Source: Ascidia mentula | Taxonomy: Eukaryota > Chordata > Ascidiacea > Phlebobranchia > Ascidiidae | Reading direction: 5' to 3' | Length of the DNA stretch: 64,000 nucleotides | NCBI GenBank assembly: GCA_947561715.1 | Contig: OX387200.1 | Span: 5,272,501 to 5,336,500 of the forward strand | In this document: positions 37,546 through 52,004 of the stretch, in pieces | How positions within the stretch are numbered: the first letter of the stretch is position 1 | Layout of the letters: every line of letters begins with the position of its first letter | Position numbers and translations under genes: made by a program | The notes under the pieces: model-generated | Databases searched by the model: none | What the model was told of the DNA's origin: nothing | Seen by the model: only the letters and a program-made list of their open reading frames with translations

Positions 37546-40500
37546 ATGTTACAGAATATTATGAAGGAAAAGTTTCTTCTCGTTTTCCTAACGATTTTCG
37601 GTCGCGGGATTTGTCAAGGTATAAGTTCAAGATTTGGTTTGCACAAATTTGTGTATTGAAATATGCTCATCAATATTTATTTTTCTCAGAGTGTACAGAC
37701 TTATGGACAGAGGCTATATGTCTAGTTTACAAAAACGCAAATTTGTGCAACAGCGTGCTATCGAACTGCGCCCGTACTTGCCAACCGGAATTATGCGCCT
37801 GTAAGTGTTATATTCGGCGTTTTCAAATCATTTCTTAAAACAATTGAAGTTTGGCATTACCCATTCCGCACTGTTACAAGCGCATATCGCAAAAAACATT
37901 CTTGAGAAACAAAACAATGTATTTTGTTAATTGGTGCAAGTTGTGTATTTTAAAAATACCGAAAAATAATTTGCCTTTGGTGGAAAACTATCTTAAATAT
38001 TAAGCTAACGCAAACGTAACTGTTCGCAGTGTGTCCTCCACTGCCCCTGATCGCCGCAAATGGTTTCAATCAACCAGCTGGAGTCACACATACTGTGGGT
38101 GTCGTGGTAACATATCACTGCAATACTGGCTACACTCCAGTTGGTGTCGCCGACAACACTTGCCAATCTAACCAAACGTGGACTTCGAATGTCGCCCCAT
38201 ACTGCGAGCAATGTAAGGGTTGGTTTTTGTTTCGGTTGAGGCTATGTAGTCAAATTAAGGCTAATACATTGCAGTTAGTTGATAATCAGATGAATTTGTT
38301 GCTTCTAATAGCTGTTTAGACCAATAATTTTTTGTAAATTCTGTGCTATATTTTGAGACATATCCAGTTGCACACTGTTTTCGGATATTGTGTGGTTTTC
38401 TGATTTGGTGTAAGAATGAAATAAACGCTGCTTAATATTATTTAGTGTGCCCAACAGTTCCAACTTCAAGCGAATTAACTATTGTTTCCACTCCACCCTT
38501 GACCAATGGATCGACTATTCGATATGAGTGCAGCGATCCCAGCGCGAATATCGTTGGTCAATCTGAGAGCACATGTTCAGGACCAACAGGAAACCTTGCC
38601 TGGTCGTTGACGAGCGGGAATTTACCATCATGCGACTCAAGTAAGCCTGGTTTTCCAGTAAGTGGATTCTGAACAAACTGTATTCCAACATTTTCTTTAT
38701 TATTTCGGCAAGGTCCTTACCCATTGAATAAGCCTTATTTTCATGCGCAAATATTGTGACCTTTTTGCGCACCATGATGATGGACTATGATTACCGGTTC
38801 AATGTATTGCAGGCGGTTCTTGTGATGCGCCGCCCATGATACCTTCGGATGGCGTGAACCCGACCAATCGGAGGTATGCGAATGGAGAGAGTGTGAATTA
38901 CGGGTGCAACGATTACCATCAACTCACAGGACCCGAAACCAACTTGTGTACTAATGGGGCGTGGTCTAATGCGGCACCGTTATGTGTTCCAGGTAAGTAA
39001 TAGCAAACAAAAAAGCACTGCTGCAGATGCAAGACAGCGAGAATAAAAGCTTTGAATATTAGTATGTAACTAGTAATTTTAACTAAGGTTTTTTTTTAGC
39101 TAAAGTAAAACGTTAAAACCACGTTTGTTTGTTGTAGATTGCATAGACATTGTCGCGACCGAAACATGTCAAATTTACGTCCAACGAAATGTTTGTAATT
39201 TTGCTGTTGAGGATTGCCGAATGACTTGTGGATTCTGTGGAAGTAAGTTATCGGCTATACAATACTGTTGTTTTGTGCGTATACACGTAAATTAATTTCC
39301 TCTACGTTGCAGATTCAAGAAACGACCCATAATTAGTTTAAACTAGACGTGGGTAAAGATATTGCCAAAATTGTAGTCATATGACGTACTGTGCCTTCTA
39401 TCAATATAATAAACGTTGATTTAAATTTTAATAATTTAAAACTCAGAGTCCCCACTCACTTAACTTTTGTTCAACTGACCTCTTGCTTGTATTGTTAGGT
39501 TGCTCCGCAGCGCCAACCAACGAATACGTTGTGGTAAATGGTTCCAGTCCATTCCGCGGCGGCGACACTGTGAGTTACTCATGTTCTGTCGGTATACTGT
39601 TGGGCGCGGACAGCAACACGTGTCTGGGAGACAACACGTGGTTCTACGACGCACCACAATGTGATATTAGTAAGCTTTAAAATTTACTTTTTACACTGGT
39701 CCAGCTACAATGGTTTAGACGTCGATCGTCAGAACGTCACCACTCACAAAATTTCACTGATGCGTCAAAGCAGTTCATCGTTCTGCACCTCACACATAAA
39801 TATGCTATATGCGCAGGTTGCCAAAATCTGCCTCAAGTATCATGAAACGGCTAAACATTTTAAGGACTCCCTTGAAAGATGTTTGCGATAAATACATTCT
39901 GTGTAGATTGCACAAACCTGCCACAAATCATAGCAAACGGAGAAAACAATCCTAGTGGAACAACCCATGCACATGGAACCACTGTCAACTATACATGTGA
40001 CGCCAAATACCACCAGGATGGAGATGATTCCAACACCTGTACGTTCAACGAATGGTCAACCGACACCGCCCCAACTTGCACCAGAAGTAAGACTTCTTTT
40101 TATTCGAAAAGTAAAGTTAATAAACACAATGTAAGGTGACTTAAATCTTAAAATAAGCTGCATGGTATAACAATTTGTTGATATGTTTATTTTGTCAAGC
40201 GTTTATCACAAGTTTTTTCTACAGTTTGTGATCCTTTGCCCCCCTTGGACCCAAACTTGAATCCACCAACGCTGAATGACCCCCAACTAACTGGACAAAC
40301 AATTACATTAAGTTGTTCACAAGGAATTCTTCAAGGATCTAATATGGTTCAATGCGACGGAAACGGCGAATGGGACCCTTTTCCAACATGTTACATAGGT
40401 ACAATATCTCGTTTAAAAACCTCATTTCCAAACAGTTCTCGGACTCACTCGAAAAATGTTCGCGATAAATACCTTTTATAGATTGCATTGACCTGCCACA

Positions 40501-43500
40501 AATCATAGCAAACGGAGGAAACGATCCTAGTGGAACAACCCATTCACATGGAACCACTGTCAACTACGCATGTGACGCCAACTACGACCTGGATGGAGAT
40601 AATTCCAACACATGCACGTTCAACGATTGGTCAACCGACACCGCCCCAACTTGCACCAGAAGTAAGACTTCTTTTTATTCGAAAAGTAAAGTTAATAAAT
40701 ACAATGTAAGGTGACTTAAATCTGTAAATAGGCTGCATAGTATAACAATTTGTTGATATGTTTAATTTGTTAAGCGTTTATCACACATTTTTCTACAGTT
40801 TGTGATCCTTTGCCTTCGCCTTTGGACCCAAACTTGAATCCACCAACGCCGAATGACCCCCAACTAACTGGACAAACAATTACATTAAGTTGTTCACAAG
40901 GAATTCTTGAAGGATCTAATATGGTTCAATGCGACGGAAACGGCGAATGGGACCCTTTTCCAACATGTTACATAGGTACAATATATCGTTTGAAAACCTC
41001 ATTTCCAAACAGTTCTCGGACTCCCTCGAAAAATGTTCGCGATAAATATCTTTTATAGATTGCATTGACCTGCCACAAATCATAGCAAACGGAGGAAACG
41101 ATCCTAGTGGAACAACACATGCACATGGAACCACTGTCAGATATGCATGTGACGCCAACTACGACCTGGATGGAGATAATTCCAACACATGTACGTTCAA
41201 CGATTGGTCAACCGACACCGCCCCAACTTGCACCAGAAGTAAGACTTCTTTTTATTCGAAAAGTAAAGTTAATATATACAATGTGAGATGACTTAAATCT
41301 TAAAATAGGCTGCATAGTATAACAATTTGTTGATATATTAATTTGTTAAGCGTTTATCACAAGTTTTTCTACAGTTTGTGATCCTTTGCCTTCGCCCTTG
41401 GACCCAAATTTGAATCCAATAACGCCGAATGACCCCCAACTAACTGGACAAACAATTACATTAAGTTGTTCACAAGGAATTCTTGAAGGATCTACTATGG
41501 TTCAATGCGACGGAAACGGCGAATGGGACCCTTTTCCAACATGTTACATAGGTACAATATCTCGTTTGAAAACCTCATTTCCAAACAGTTCTCGGACTCC
41601 CTTGAAAGATGTTCGCGATAAATACCTTTTATAGATTGCATTGACCTGCCACAAATCATAGCAAACGGAGGAAACGATCCTAGTGGAACAACCCATGCAC
41701 ATGGAACCACTGTCAACTACGCATGTGACGCCAGCTACTACCTGGATGGAGATAATTCCAACACATGTACGTTCAACGATTGGTCAACCGACACCGCCCC
41801 AACTTGCACCAGAAGTAAGACTTCTTTTTATTCGAAAATTAAAGTTAATAAATACAATGTGAGGTGACTTAAATCTTAAAATAGGCTGCATAGTATAACA
41901 ATTTGTTGATATATTAATTTGTTAAGCGTTTATCACAAGTTTTTCTACAGTTTGTGATCCTTTGCCTTCGCCCTTGGACCCAAACTTGAATCCACCAACG
42001 CCGAATGACCCCCAACTAACTGGACAAACAATTACATTAAGTTGTTCACAAGGAATTCTTGAAGGATCTACTATGGTTCAATGCGACGGAAACGGCGAAT
42101 GGGACCCTTTTCCAACATGTTACATAGGTACAATATCTCGTTTGAAAACCTCATTTCCAAACAGTTCTCGGACTCCCTTGAAAGATGTTCGCGATAAATA
42201 CCTTTTATAGATTGCATTGACCTGCCACAAATCATAGCAAACGGAGGAAACGATCCTAGTGGAACAACCCATGCACATGGAACCACTGTCAACTACGCAT
42301 GTGACGCCAGCTACTACCTGGATGGAGATAATTCCAACACATGTACGTTCAACGATTGGTCAACCGACACCGCCCCAACTTGCACCAGAAGTAAGACTTC
42401 TTTTTATTCGAAAAGTAAAGTTAATAAATACTATGTAAGGTGACTTAAATCTTAAAATAGGCTGCATGGTATAACAATTTGTTGATATATTAATTTGTTA
42501 AGCGTTTATCACAAGTTTTTCTACAGTTTGTGATCCTTTGCCTTCGCCCTTGGACCCAAACTTGAATCCACCAACGCCGAATGACCCCCAACTAACTGGA
42601 CAAACAATTACATTAAGTTGTTCACAAGGAATTCTTGAAGGATCTACTATGGTTCAATGCGACGGAAACGGCGAATGGGACCCTTTTCCAACATGTTACA
42701 TAGGTACAATATCTCGTTTGAAAACCTCATTTCCAAACAGTTCTCGGACTCCCTTGAAAGATGTTCGCGATAAATACCTTTTATAGATTGCATTGACCTG
42801 CCACAAATCATAGCAAACGGAGGAAACGATCCTAGTGGAACAACCCATGCACATGGAACCACTGTCAACTACGCATGTGACGCCAGCTACTACCTGGATG
42901 GAGATAATTCCAACACATGTACGTTCAACGATTGGTCAACCGACACCGCCCCAACTTGCACCAGAAGTAAGACTTCTTTTTATTCGAAAAGTAAAGTTAA
43001 TAAATACTATGTAAGGTGACTTAAATCTTAAAATAGGCTGCATGGTATAACAATTTGTTGATATGTTTAATTTGTTAAGCGTTTATCACACATTTTTCTA
43101 CAGTTTGTGATCCTTTGCCTTCGCCCTTGGACCCAAACTTGAATCCACCAACGCCGAATGACCCCCAACTAACTGGACAAACAATTACATTAAGTTGTTC
43201 ACAAGGAATTCTTGAAGGATCTACTATGGTTCAATGCGACGAATACGGCGTATGGAGCACTTTTCCAACATGTTACATAGGTAGAATATCTCGTTTGAAA
43301 ACCTCATTTCCAAACAGTTCTCGGACTCCCTCGAAAAATGTTCGCGATAAATACCTTTTATAGATTGCATTGACCTGCCACAAATCATAGCAAACGGAAG
43401 AAACGCTCCTAGTGGAACAACCCATGCACATGGAACCACTGTCAGATATGCATGTGACGCCAGCTACTACCTGGATGGAGATAATTCCAACACATGTACG

Positions 43501-46089
43501 TTCAACGATTGGTCAACCGACACCGCCCCAACTTGCACCAGAAGTAAGACTTCTTTTTATTCGAAAATTAAAGTTAATAAATACAATGTGAGATGACTTA
43601 AATCTTAAAATAGGCTGCATAGTATAACAATTTGTTGATATATTAATTTGTTAAGCGTTTATCACAAGTTTTTCTACAGTTTGTGATCCTTTGCCTTCGC
43701 CCTTGGACCCAAATTTGAATCCAATAACGCCGAATGACCCCCAACTAACTGGACAAACAATTACATTAAGTTGTTCACAAGGAATTCTTGAAGGATCTAC
43801 TATGGTTCAATGCGACGAATACGGCGTATGGAGCACTTTTCCAACATGTTACATAGGTAGAATATTTTGTATGTAAAACTTAATATCCGTTTACGTCAAG
43901 TATTTTTTTTAATCTGTTGACCTTCCAACGATATTTTTTAATTCGTATTTTTGTCTATGTTTGTATCGAATGTAGTACCGTGTAGTTATATTTTGTGGCT
44001 ATATCTTATAGTTGTTTTTTTCAAACATTACCCAAATTTTCCTTAAGCTTCGTTGTTTAGATTGCAACGGCCAAAGTAAATTGAATTGATTTGCAGAAAG
44101 AAAGCAACAAACGTTTTTGAAATAATGTTTCTGTTGCTGCCAGGCATATAGTAATTTAATGTTTATTTAATTCATCAAGGCAGCCTTGTTGGATAACAGG
44201 CGTTAATAAAGTTACGTTTTTAATGTGCCAGGAGAACAGACTATTAAATTTAAAGTTTTTATTTTGAAGATTGTGAAAATTTGCCGACTGTGCCAAGCAA
44301 TGGGGGAAACATGCCCAGTGGAACCACACACACACATGGCACCACAGTTAACTATATGTGTGATGCCAACTATCATCTGAATGCTCCTTTGTCCAACACT
44401 TGCATGTACAATGACTGGTCGAGCGACGATCCCGGAACTTGTTCACGAAGTTAGTATGCAAAATTCAGAGTAAAATTGCACATTTTTATATCCCACATTT
44501 TGCATTAGTCTGTGATCCCCTGCCGTGCTTGGCTCCATTTGTTAATGCAACGGGACCAGACGTGATCACCGCGGACACCACTGTTACTTTTCATTGTGAT
44601 AACGGGGTGCTGGTGGGACCGTCTTCGACCTCCTGTGATGAAAATGGCGCTTGGGATGTGGGAAACTTTCCTTACTGCAACGCAGGTGAACTTGACCCTA
44701 CAAGGAGTAGGTCTACATTTGTCATGATTGGCACTGTTTGTGTTGCGTTTCTTTTAAACGATTCGGATTCTTGGATTTGCAAATGACGACGTGGAAAAAA
44801 CTGTAATCTTTTCCTGTGCTTCCCCCTGATAAAGTTGAGTTTGTTCCAGTTAACCTGGGCGGAGAGTACTTGACCTGGGATTCCGCGCGCTCCTATTGCT
44901 TAGAACTTGGAAAAGACCTTTGCACCTACGACGAATTCTGCACAGACGGTTCATTGACCGCAATTCAGCCTGTAGACGGAGATGAGTGGGCTCCAATGAG
45001 GTGAATTTTTGGAAACATTGCAGATCATATCGTGCAGGAGCCCTTTTTCACGCTGCACATCAACAAGTAAACTTCAATGGTCACGTTTGAAATCTTGAGT
45101 GACTTTTCTGTAAAGCCATGGTAAACTATTTTGGACCTGGTCCGTTAATATTGCGGTAGACCCAGTGTATTTTTCGTTTGTCAATTTACGCCGTTCTTTG
45201 CAAGGGACACCTACAACGATTGGGTTGGAATCAGCACCGCTAAGGAGTGTTTCAAGCACATAGAACGGTTCGGAATACCAACGTGGGGAACTATAACTGG
45301 AACTTGCCGATTCACATCCGCAGGCGATCCTTGTGTGCCAAAGGGCTATATAGTGTGTTGTGACAGTTCAAACCCTGGTAGGTTTGAACCGCTTTATAAA
45401 ACATTCCAATTGTCTGGCCTAAATTTAACTCCTTTTGAAGTTCCAGGTATATAATATATATTGATTCGTACAAGCAGATTCGTCGGTCACCGACTTGCAC
45501 AGGCTGACTCCTGCAGTCACTATTTACACTTTAAATTCACTGCAAATTTGTAAATGAAATCTGATTTTGCAGCCACCCTTCCCCAGCCATACTCATACAA
45601 CATTTACCACTTCACAATGGATCCAGAATGGCTGACTTGGGGTAATGCTCGTAGCTTCTGTCAGGCGCAACCAGGACGAGATCTGTGCACTTCGGACGAG
45701 ATATGCCCCAACGGAGTTCCACTGCTTACTGGAGTTTTGCAAGGGGACAAATGGGTCCCAATATTGTAAGAATTATGCTTGAATATTTTTGGGGTTAAGG
45801 AGGATTGGCATTTAATTTAATTTAATATACACAAAGCATCGATCGTTCATATTTGTGAAGTAAAACTTATTCAACGTCTTCACTTCATTTTGTTGTCAGG
45901 GACTCGCAGCCCGATGCCAACTGGGTTCAAATTGGAAACGACAACAACTTTCTTGGTAAGAGAGTGTGTTGGACTCACAACGTAAACTACGGACAAGCCT
46001 CGTTTTCCAACGTGGGTGGATGCCCAGGTTTAGAAGTCAATGGAAGATGTTTGTTGAAAGGAAATGTATTTTGTTGTTCATGCAAGTAG
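37546..46089 (+). CDS. Secreted ShKT/CCP mosaic protein, copy 3, expanded (27 exons, 1525 aa)
   Basis: Exons: 37546-37618, 37690-37800, 38030-38212, 38446-38640, 38813-38992, 39138-39242, 39499-39669, 39907-40086, 40225-40398, 40482-40661, 40799-40975, 41059-41238, 41375-41551, 41635-41814, 41951-42127, 42211-42390, 42527-42703, 42787-42966, 43104-43280, 43364-43543, 43680-43856, 44270-44449, 44509-44685, 44850-45000, 45205-45377, 45573-45765, 45900-46089. The sum is 4578 nt in one frame. Order: signal peptide (1-24), ShKT (25-61), CCP1-3, ShKT (248-282), CCP4, then 14 CCPs in seven A-B pairs (340-1171), CCP19-20 (to 1290), and the two C-terminal domains (1291-1398, 1399-1525). Twenty CCPs against ten in copy 1. 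The last exon differs most between copies. No membrane anchor is visible. Confidence 0.87.
39907..43856 (+). repeat. Seven tandem A-B CCP exon pairs, 576-bp period
   Basis: B exons start at 40225, 40799, 41375, 41951, 42527, 43104 and 43680 (steps 574, 576, 576, 576, 577, 576). A exons start at 39907, 40482, 41059, 41635, 42211, 42787 and 43364. Copies 1 and 2 have only two pairs. The middle units are nearly identical through introns as well as exons, so amplification was recent and at DNA level. All exons are phase 1-1, so any whole number of units keeps the frame. Confidence 0.95.
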
Positions 46090-47620
46090 AGTCTGCTTCG
46101 ACTTTACGATTGCAGTCTTGCCATACCTGTAAACCATTGAGACAATGCTCAACAGGATTGAAGTCACGTCTTAAACACCCTTGATTACAAGCAATATTTT
46201 TGTAGTAAAAAAAATTACACTTTCTTTTGTCGATAAAGTGTTACATGACATTCTGTACATATAACCCAACGGCCATTGTATCCTATAAACGTTCTTCAAA
46301 AAACATCAAAAATAGTGAACACGTTATTATGTTCTGTTAATGTTGGTTCTATGTTTGACTTCTTTTAATGTCCTGTAAAATGTTCTTATTGTCGTATTAA
46401 ACGGAAGGCATCATTTCTGTGACCATTCATTTTGTAAAGAAGTTGCCTGTACAATGAAAGCAATCAGGAACATGAAAGAAAGATAGAAATTAAAGTGAAA
46501 TTCAATAACCCTACATTCAATGACAGCTGCGCAGTGGGTTATTCAAGCGCAGTGGGTTAATCAAATGTTGTGGTTCCGATAAAACAAAGCGGTCAAAAGT
46601 GCACCGATTTTCACGGAAATACCAAATAGCAATGATCGCACGAACGAAATCGATTGCTTGCTCTACAATTTAAGTCTACCGTGCCTCAGGGGTAGAAAAT
46701 CCACATCAAGACATTCACCAATTCCATCAAAATACTTAACTTTGATTTTTGCTTTTGGATCTTTTCTACTACTGTGTGAATGTATACGATTAGTTTGTAC
46801 CTCTTCGTAGTTGATGTGATCTCAGTCAACCCAAACCATACCACAGTGAGTGGATTTATTGTCCATCAAACTTAACAGCAAATTTACCACCGAGATCAAA
46901 TCAACTGCAAACAGGTACAGAATACGAGTAGAAAGACCCAAAAGCAAAAATCATAGTTAAGTGTTTTGATGGAATTGGTGAATTTTTGATTTCACAATTC
47001 GAGTCAAACGGCTGTCTTTGACAAATTTACGTCGGCATTAAAATTTTATATTATTCGTTGAGATATTTGTACCACATTGTAATTACGTAGCGTACATGCG
47101 TATGTGGTATTCTCGGCTAATCGCTTCGCTTCTTCCTGACATATTAAAAAATCGGCTTTGGGTTTAATAATCAAATCGACGTTTCAATAACCATGTCCAT
47201 GCTACTGTTTTCTTTACTTTAATAATCTTACAAATATCGCCTTAACCGAGAGCCGCGGTAGACAAAGAACAGAGGGAGGAGAGCGAGGTACGCAATCGAA
47301 GCATAATCTCGTCGCCGCATTGAGCGTTTACGTGTTGTGATACAAGGTATGTTTATTATTATTCATTTGTTTGTATTTTAATTAAAAAGACGCAAAGGTA
47401 GTTAGTTTGTTGGAGTTAAGATGTACGGAGTGTTGGCTTTTTGCACAAGTATCAAACGTCCCTGCAACTCCGTGAACGTATTGGAGAATGTCGGAAATTT
47501 CAAATTTGTTCACGTGCAGGGCTAAGTAAAAATGATTAAAACTGTGACATGTGAGTTTATACACTACTGACTGTGGTGTTATTTCTATGTACAAAAATCC
47601 ACTAGGTGTCGCACACGTAT
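46090..47620. other. Spacer after the CCP array
   Basis: Unique spacer between the array and PTGR1, with no supported gene. It contains a hairpin just past the copy 3 stop (46217-46241) and a long imperfect inverted repeat (46713-46983). Confidence 0.6.
46713..46983. repeat. Long imperfect inverted repeat
   Basis: The left arm (46713-46826) begins 'attcaccaattccatcaaaa' and the right arm (46889-46983) ends with its near reverse complement. The arms pair over most of about 95 bases, the left with an extra stretch of roughly 19 bases around 46776-46796, and a central spacer of about 60 bp. A foldback element, MITE-like insertion or hairpin-RNA source are possible; I see no clear target-site duplication. 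Confidence 0.75.
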
Positions 47621-48041
47621 ATATATGAACGATCGATGCAATGTGACCTTCTCTTTGGACCTGCTTGTCTTGGCGAATAAACGCTACACTGACGGGCACA
47701 TAATTTTCAAGCCTTCGTGCGGCGAAAAGTTGGGACCAACAGCAAATCGAAAATGGTGTGCTTTCCGTGATACTTTTCCCACCACTCCAGCACTCACGCG
47801 TATGCGGCACTTTCAGTCAAAATATATTGTAAGCAAGACTCGAGATGCCCCTGGGGACCAGCTGATACATTATGACTATCGAGCACAAAAATACATTTGC
47901 AACTGGCGAAATTCCTTCAACAAAAACACTGACATGCGGTGGACAGAAAAATACAAATTTTCCCGCCGCACCAATAGGTTACAAACAGCACCAAAACTGT
48001 GGAATCGGCATTGTAATAGCGGTCCCATACTGACAGAATCT

Positions 48042-49917
<1,876 letters not shown>

Positions 49918-50077
49918 GTTTCTCCAAACTGTTCTTTATTTTAACAACACAAATAATTGTTTGAACAAAGTTCATTAGAATTAACAATTCTAAGTTATTG
50001 AAAATATTTCTGTGTATTTACATGCCTCTGTTTAGTGACATTAGTTTTTGTTTGTTTTTGGAAACGTAAGTCATCCC

Positions 50078-50103
50078 CACACACACACACACACACACAC
50101 ACA
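50078..50103. repeat. CA microsatellite
   Basis: About 13 uninterrupted CA repeats, roughly 160 bp upstream of the PTGR1 start codon. Likely length-polymorphic. Confidence 0.95.
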
Positions 50104-50117
50104 AATGCACACATTAG

Positions 50118-50157
50118 CAATTGTGCTGATTCACTTTCACAATTGTGCTGATTCAGC
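50118..50157. promoter_or_regulatory. Paired Maf/antioxidant-element-like sites upstream of PTGR1
   Basis: The 16-bp word 'caattgtgctgattca' occurs twice, at 50118-50133 and 50140-50155. The second extends to TGCTGATTCAGC (50146-50157), one base from the Maf recognition element TGCTGASTCAGC; its complement contains TGAATCAGC, one base from the core ARE TGACnnnGC. They lie about 200-240 bp upstream of the PTGR1 ATG. Mammalian PTGR1 is an NRF2-responsive detoxification gene, so position and sequence fit, but binding is inference. Confidence 0.4.
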
Positions 50158-50511
50158 TGTTGTTTGTGTGAAATCAGGCCAAAATTAATGTTACTCTTTC
50201 CAGAAGGGTCGCACATTGACTGGCATCAGCAATCACTTTATAATTATCGGTGAACAACACGAGGACGCATTGAACTTAATCTTTTTAATGGTGACGTTGG
50301 TTTGTCGTATTTACCTATAATTTAAATGTTACGCATCGAATTGCCTTCGGATTTCGTAAACTAGGCGAGAAACAGGCAAAAAAAGACAAATTACTGGGGA
50401 CAAGTCAGGGACGACCACTTTCTTTTATATATATTCATTTTTTTCTGACCAGCGATTTTCGATTCAATATTCCTTGTCGATTGAAATACACGAACAAATA
50501 CTGTTATAGTA

Positions 50512-50519
50512 TGACGTCA
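50512..50519. promoter_or_regulatory. CRE-like palindrome
   Basis: A perfect TGACGTCA, the CREB/ATF core, sits between PTGR1 and nicalin. It is a short word that can arise by chance. Confidence 0.25.
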
Positions 50520-52004
50520 GTGGGCGTAGTCACATCTGTATATTACATATCGGGCACAAAAAAGTATACAGTTTAACAAACATATGAAAATATAATCATT
50601 GTCATGTACACCGAACATTATCAAAGAGTATGAAAAAAAACAGGGATTGCGAAGTTGGGCATTAATTAATTAACCCAACAGCTTACATTTTTCCTGTATT
50701 GCGTTACAACAGGATAGCGCTACAAAAAGATGTAAAGGCGTGTTCGGGGCTTTTTGTGCAAAAGACTGACGATCCCGTTTCGCTGAGCTTACCTTCCTTT
50801 TATTATTTGTTGGTCAGGTTGACCGTAATAAGGTTTAGTTTAATTTGAAAGCTTATTAGTTTCCTCTCCACTGCAGCTTGATATGTAGTGGTCACCAACA
50901 CCGTCATTCTGTGGCTCACTGTATTACTGTAATTTGACTATTAGTGGTACTTTGTTCAAATTCGTTACAGTTGGTTATTTTTGCCATTTCCCCGTACCCA
51001 GATTTCGCTACTAAAATACAGATATGACCGTCAATATCCAAACGTCTGCCCGTCTTAGTTTTATATTATATCACGTTACATATACAAAAAAACTCCTAAA
51101 CAGCGTTGGTTGGAAGCGGTTCAGGTAATTTTGCTATAATTTGGACGAGAATAGATTTCACGGAAGCGTTGCAGTGCATGTCATGAATTTGGGGATTCGA
51201 CGTAACATATCTTGCGACGCATAAAACAGTAAAAAAATGTCATCGTCGAGAAGCTGTAATGTTTTTAATCTCTGAGTCAAAGTTTGTTGACGTGACTTAC
51301 ACATCTGTCCGAACTCGAGCTTTGACCCATATTTGATAAACCTATTCCAAACCAATTGCGTATATTTGTTCATGAGCGCCTGACACGATAGCGTTTCGGT
51401 TTTAGTTTTTATCTATGTAATTTTATGTTTCATGTTTATCGGTTATGTGCATTTTAATTTTTTGATAAAAAATGATTTAATGAACCTCTATATGACTCTT
51501 AAAATTGTTGTGTACTTCCTTGTGCCCTGTTAAGATTTTAGGATTTCAGCTTGTGAATCAAGGCAACTTTTCGAAAACGTGTTTTGTTGAGTCGTTCTGC
51601 AGATTTTTGCATTTTTTATCACCATTGTACAAGTAAGTCTGGACTATCTCTTTGAATTTGTTGTTATTTACCTTTCTCTGGCTACTTTGCCCCAATGACA
51701 TTTCAGTAAAAGTAAAATTTTTAAAATCTTTTACCTGCGTGTTCTTATCTTTTTCTGTTGCTGTCTTGTGTCTTGTAACACCTAGGAGTCACGAGTCAGT
51801 TGTGGTTGCACATATTGTGCTTGATACAAAACTGGGCTTTTTCTGTATGTAGCTTTACGTTGTTGTTACAGACACTGACGATGCTTTTATAGCGAAGTAC
51901 ATTTGTTTTATGTTAAAACCGAAAGATTTTAACCTCGGAAACATAACTTTTCTTATATGTACACTATACCTGATAACAAATAGTAACTTTCTCAGGCCTA
52001 CACA

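Larger units (their letters stand above)
27403..46089. repeat. Segmental tandem duplication, copy 3
   Basis: Third and longest copy. Expansion came from two internal amplifications: five 1.2-kb units in the 5' flank and seven 576-bp CCP exon pairs in the gene. Similarity to copies 1 and 2 stops at the stop codon (46089). The 3' flank shared by copies 1 and 2 is absent and unrelated spacer follows, so this is the right end of the array. Confidence 0.93.
49918..52004. other. Intergenic region between PTGR1 and nicalin
   Basis: Shared upstream region of two divergent genes. It holds a CA dinucleotide run, two Maf/ARE-like sites and a CRE-like palindrome, all listed separately. A minus-strand frame at 51158-51373 starts with a true ATG (71 codons) but has no recognised similarity; a plus-strand frame at 51652-51852 lacks an ATG start. 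Neither is a supported gene. Confidence 0.5.

Noticed and set aside
39907..43856. CRISPR-like array
   Set aside because: The regular repeats are 576-bp eukaryotic exon-intron units, not short repeats with unique spacers.
49995..50216. 73-codon minus-strand frame
   Set aside because: It runs through the CA microsatellite (a Cys-Val run), a typical chance frame.
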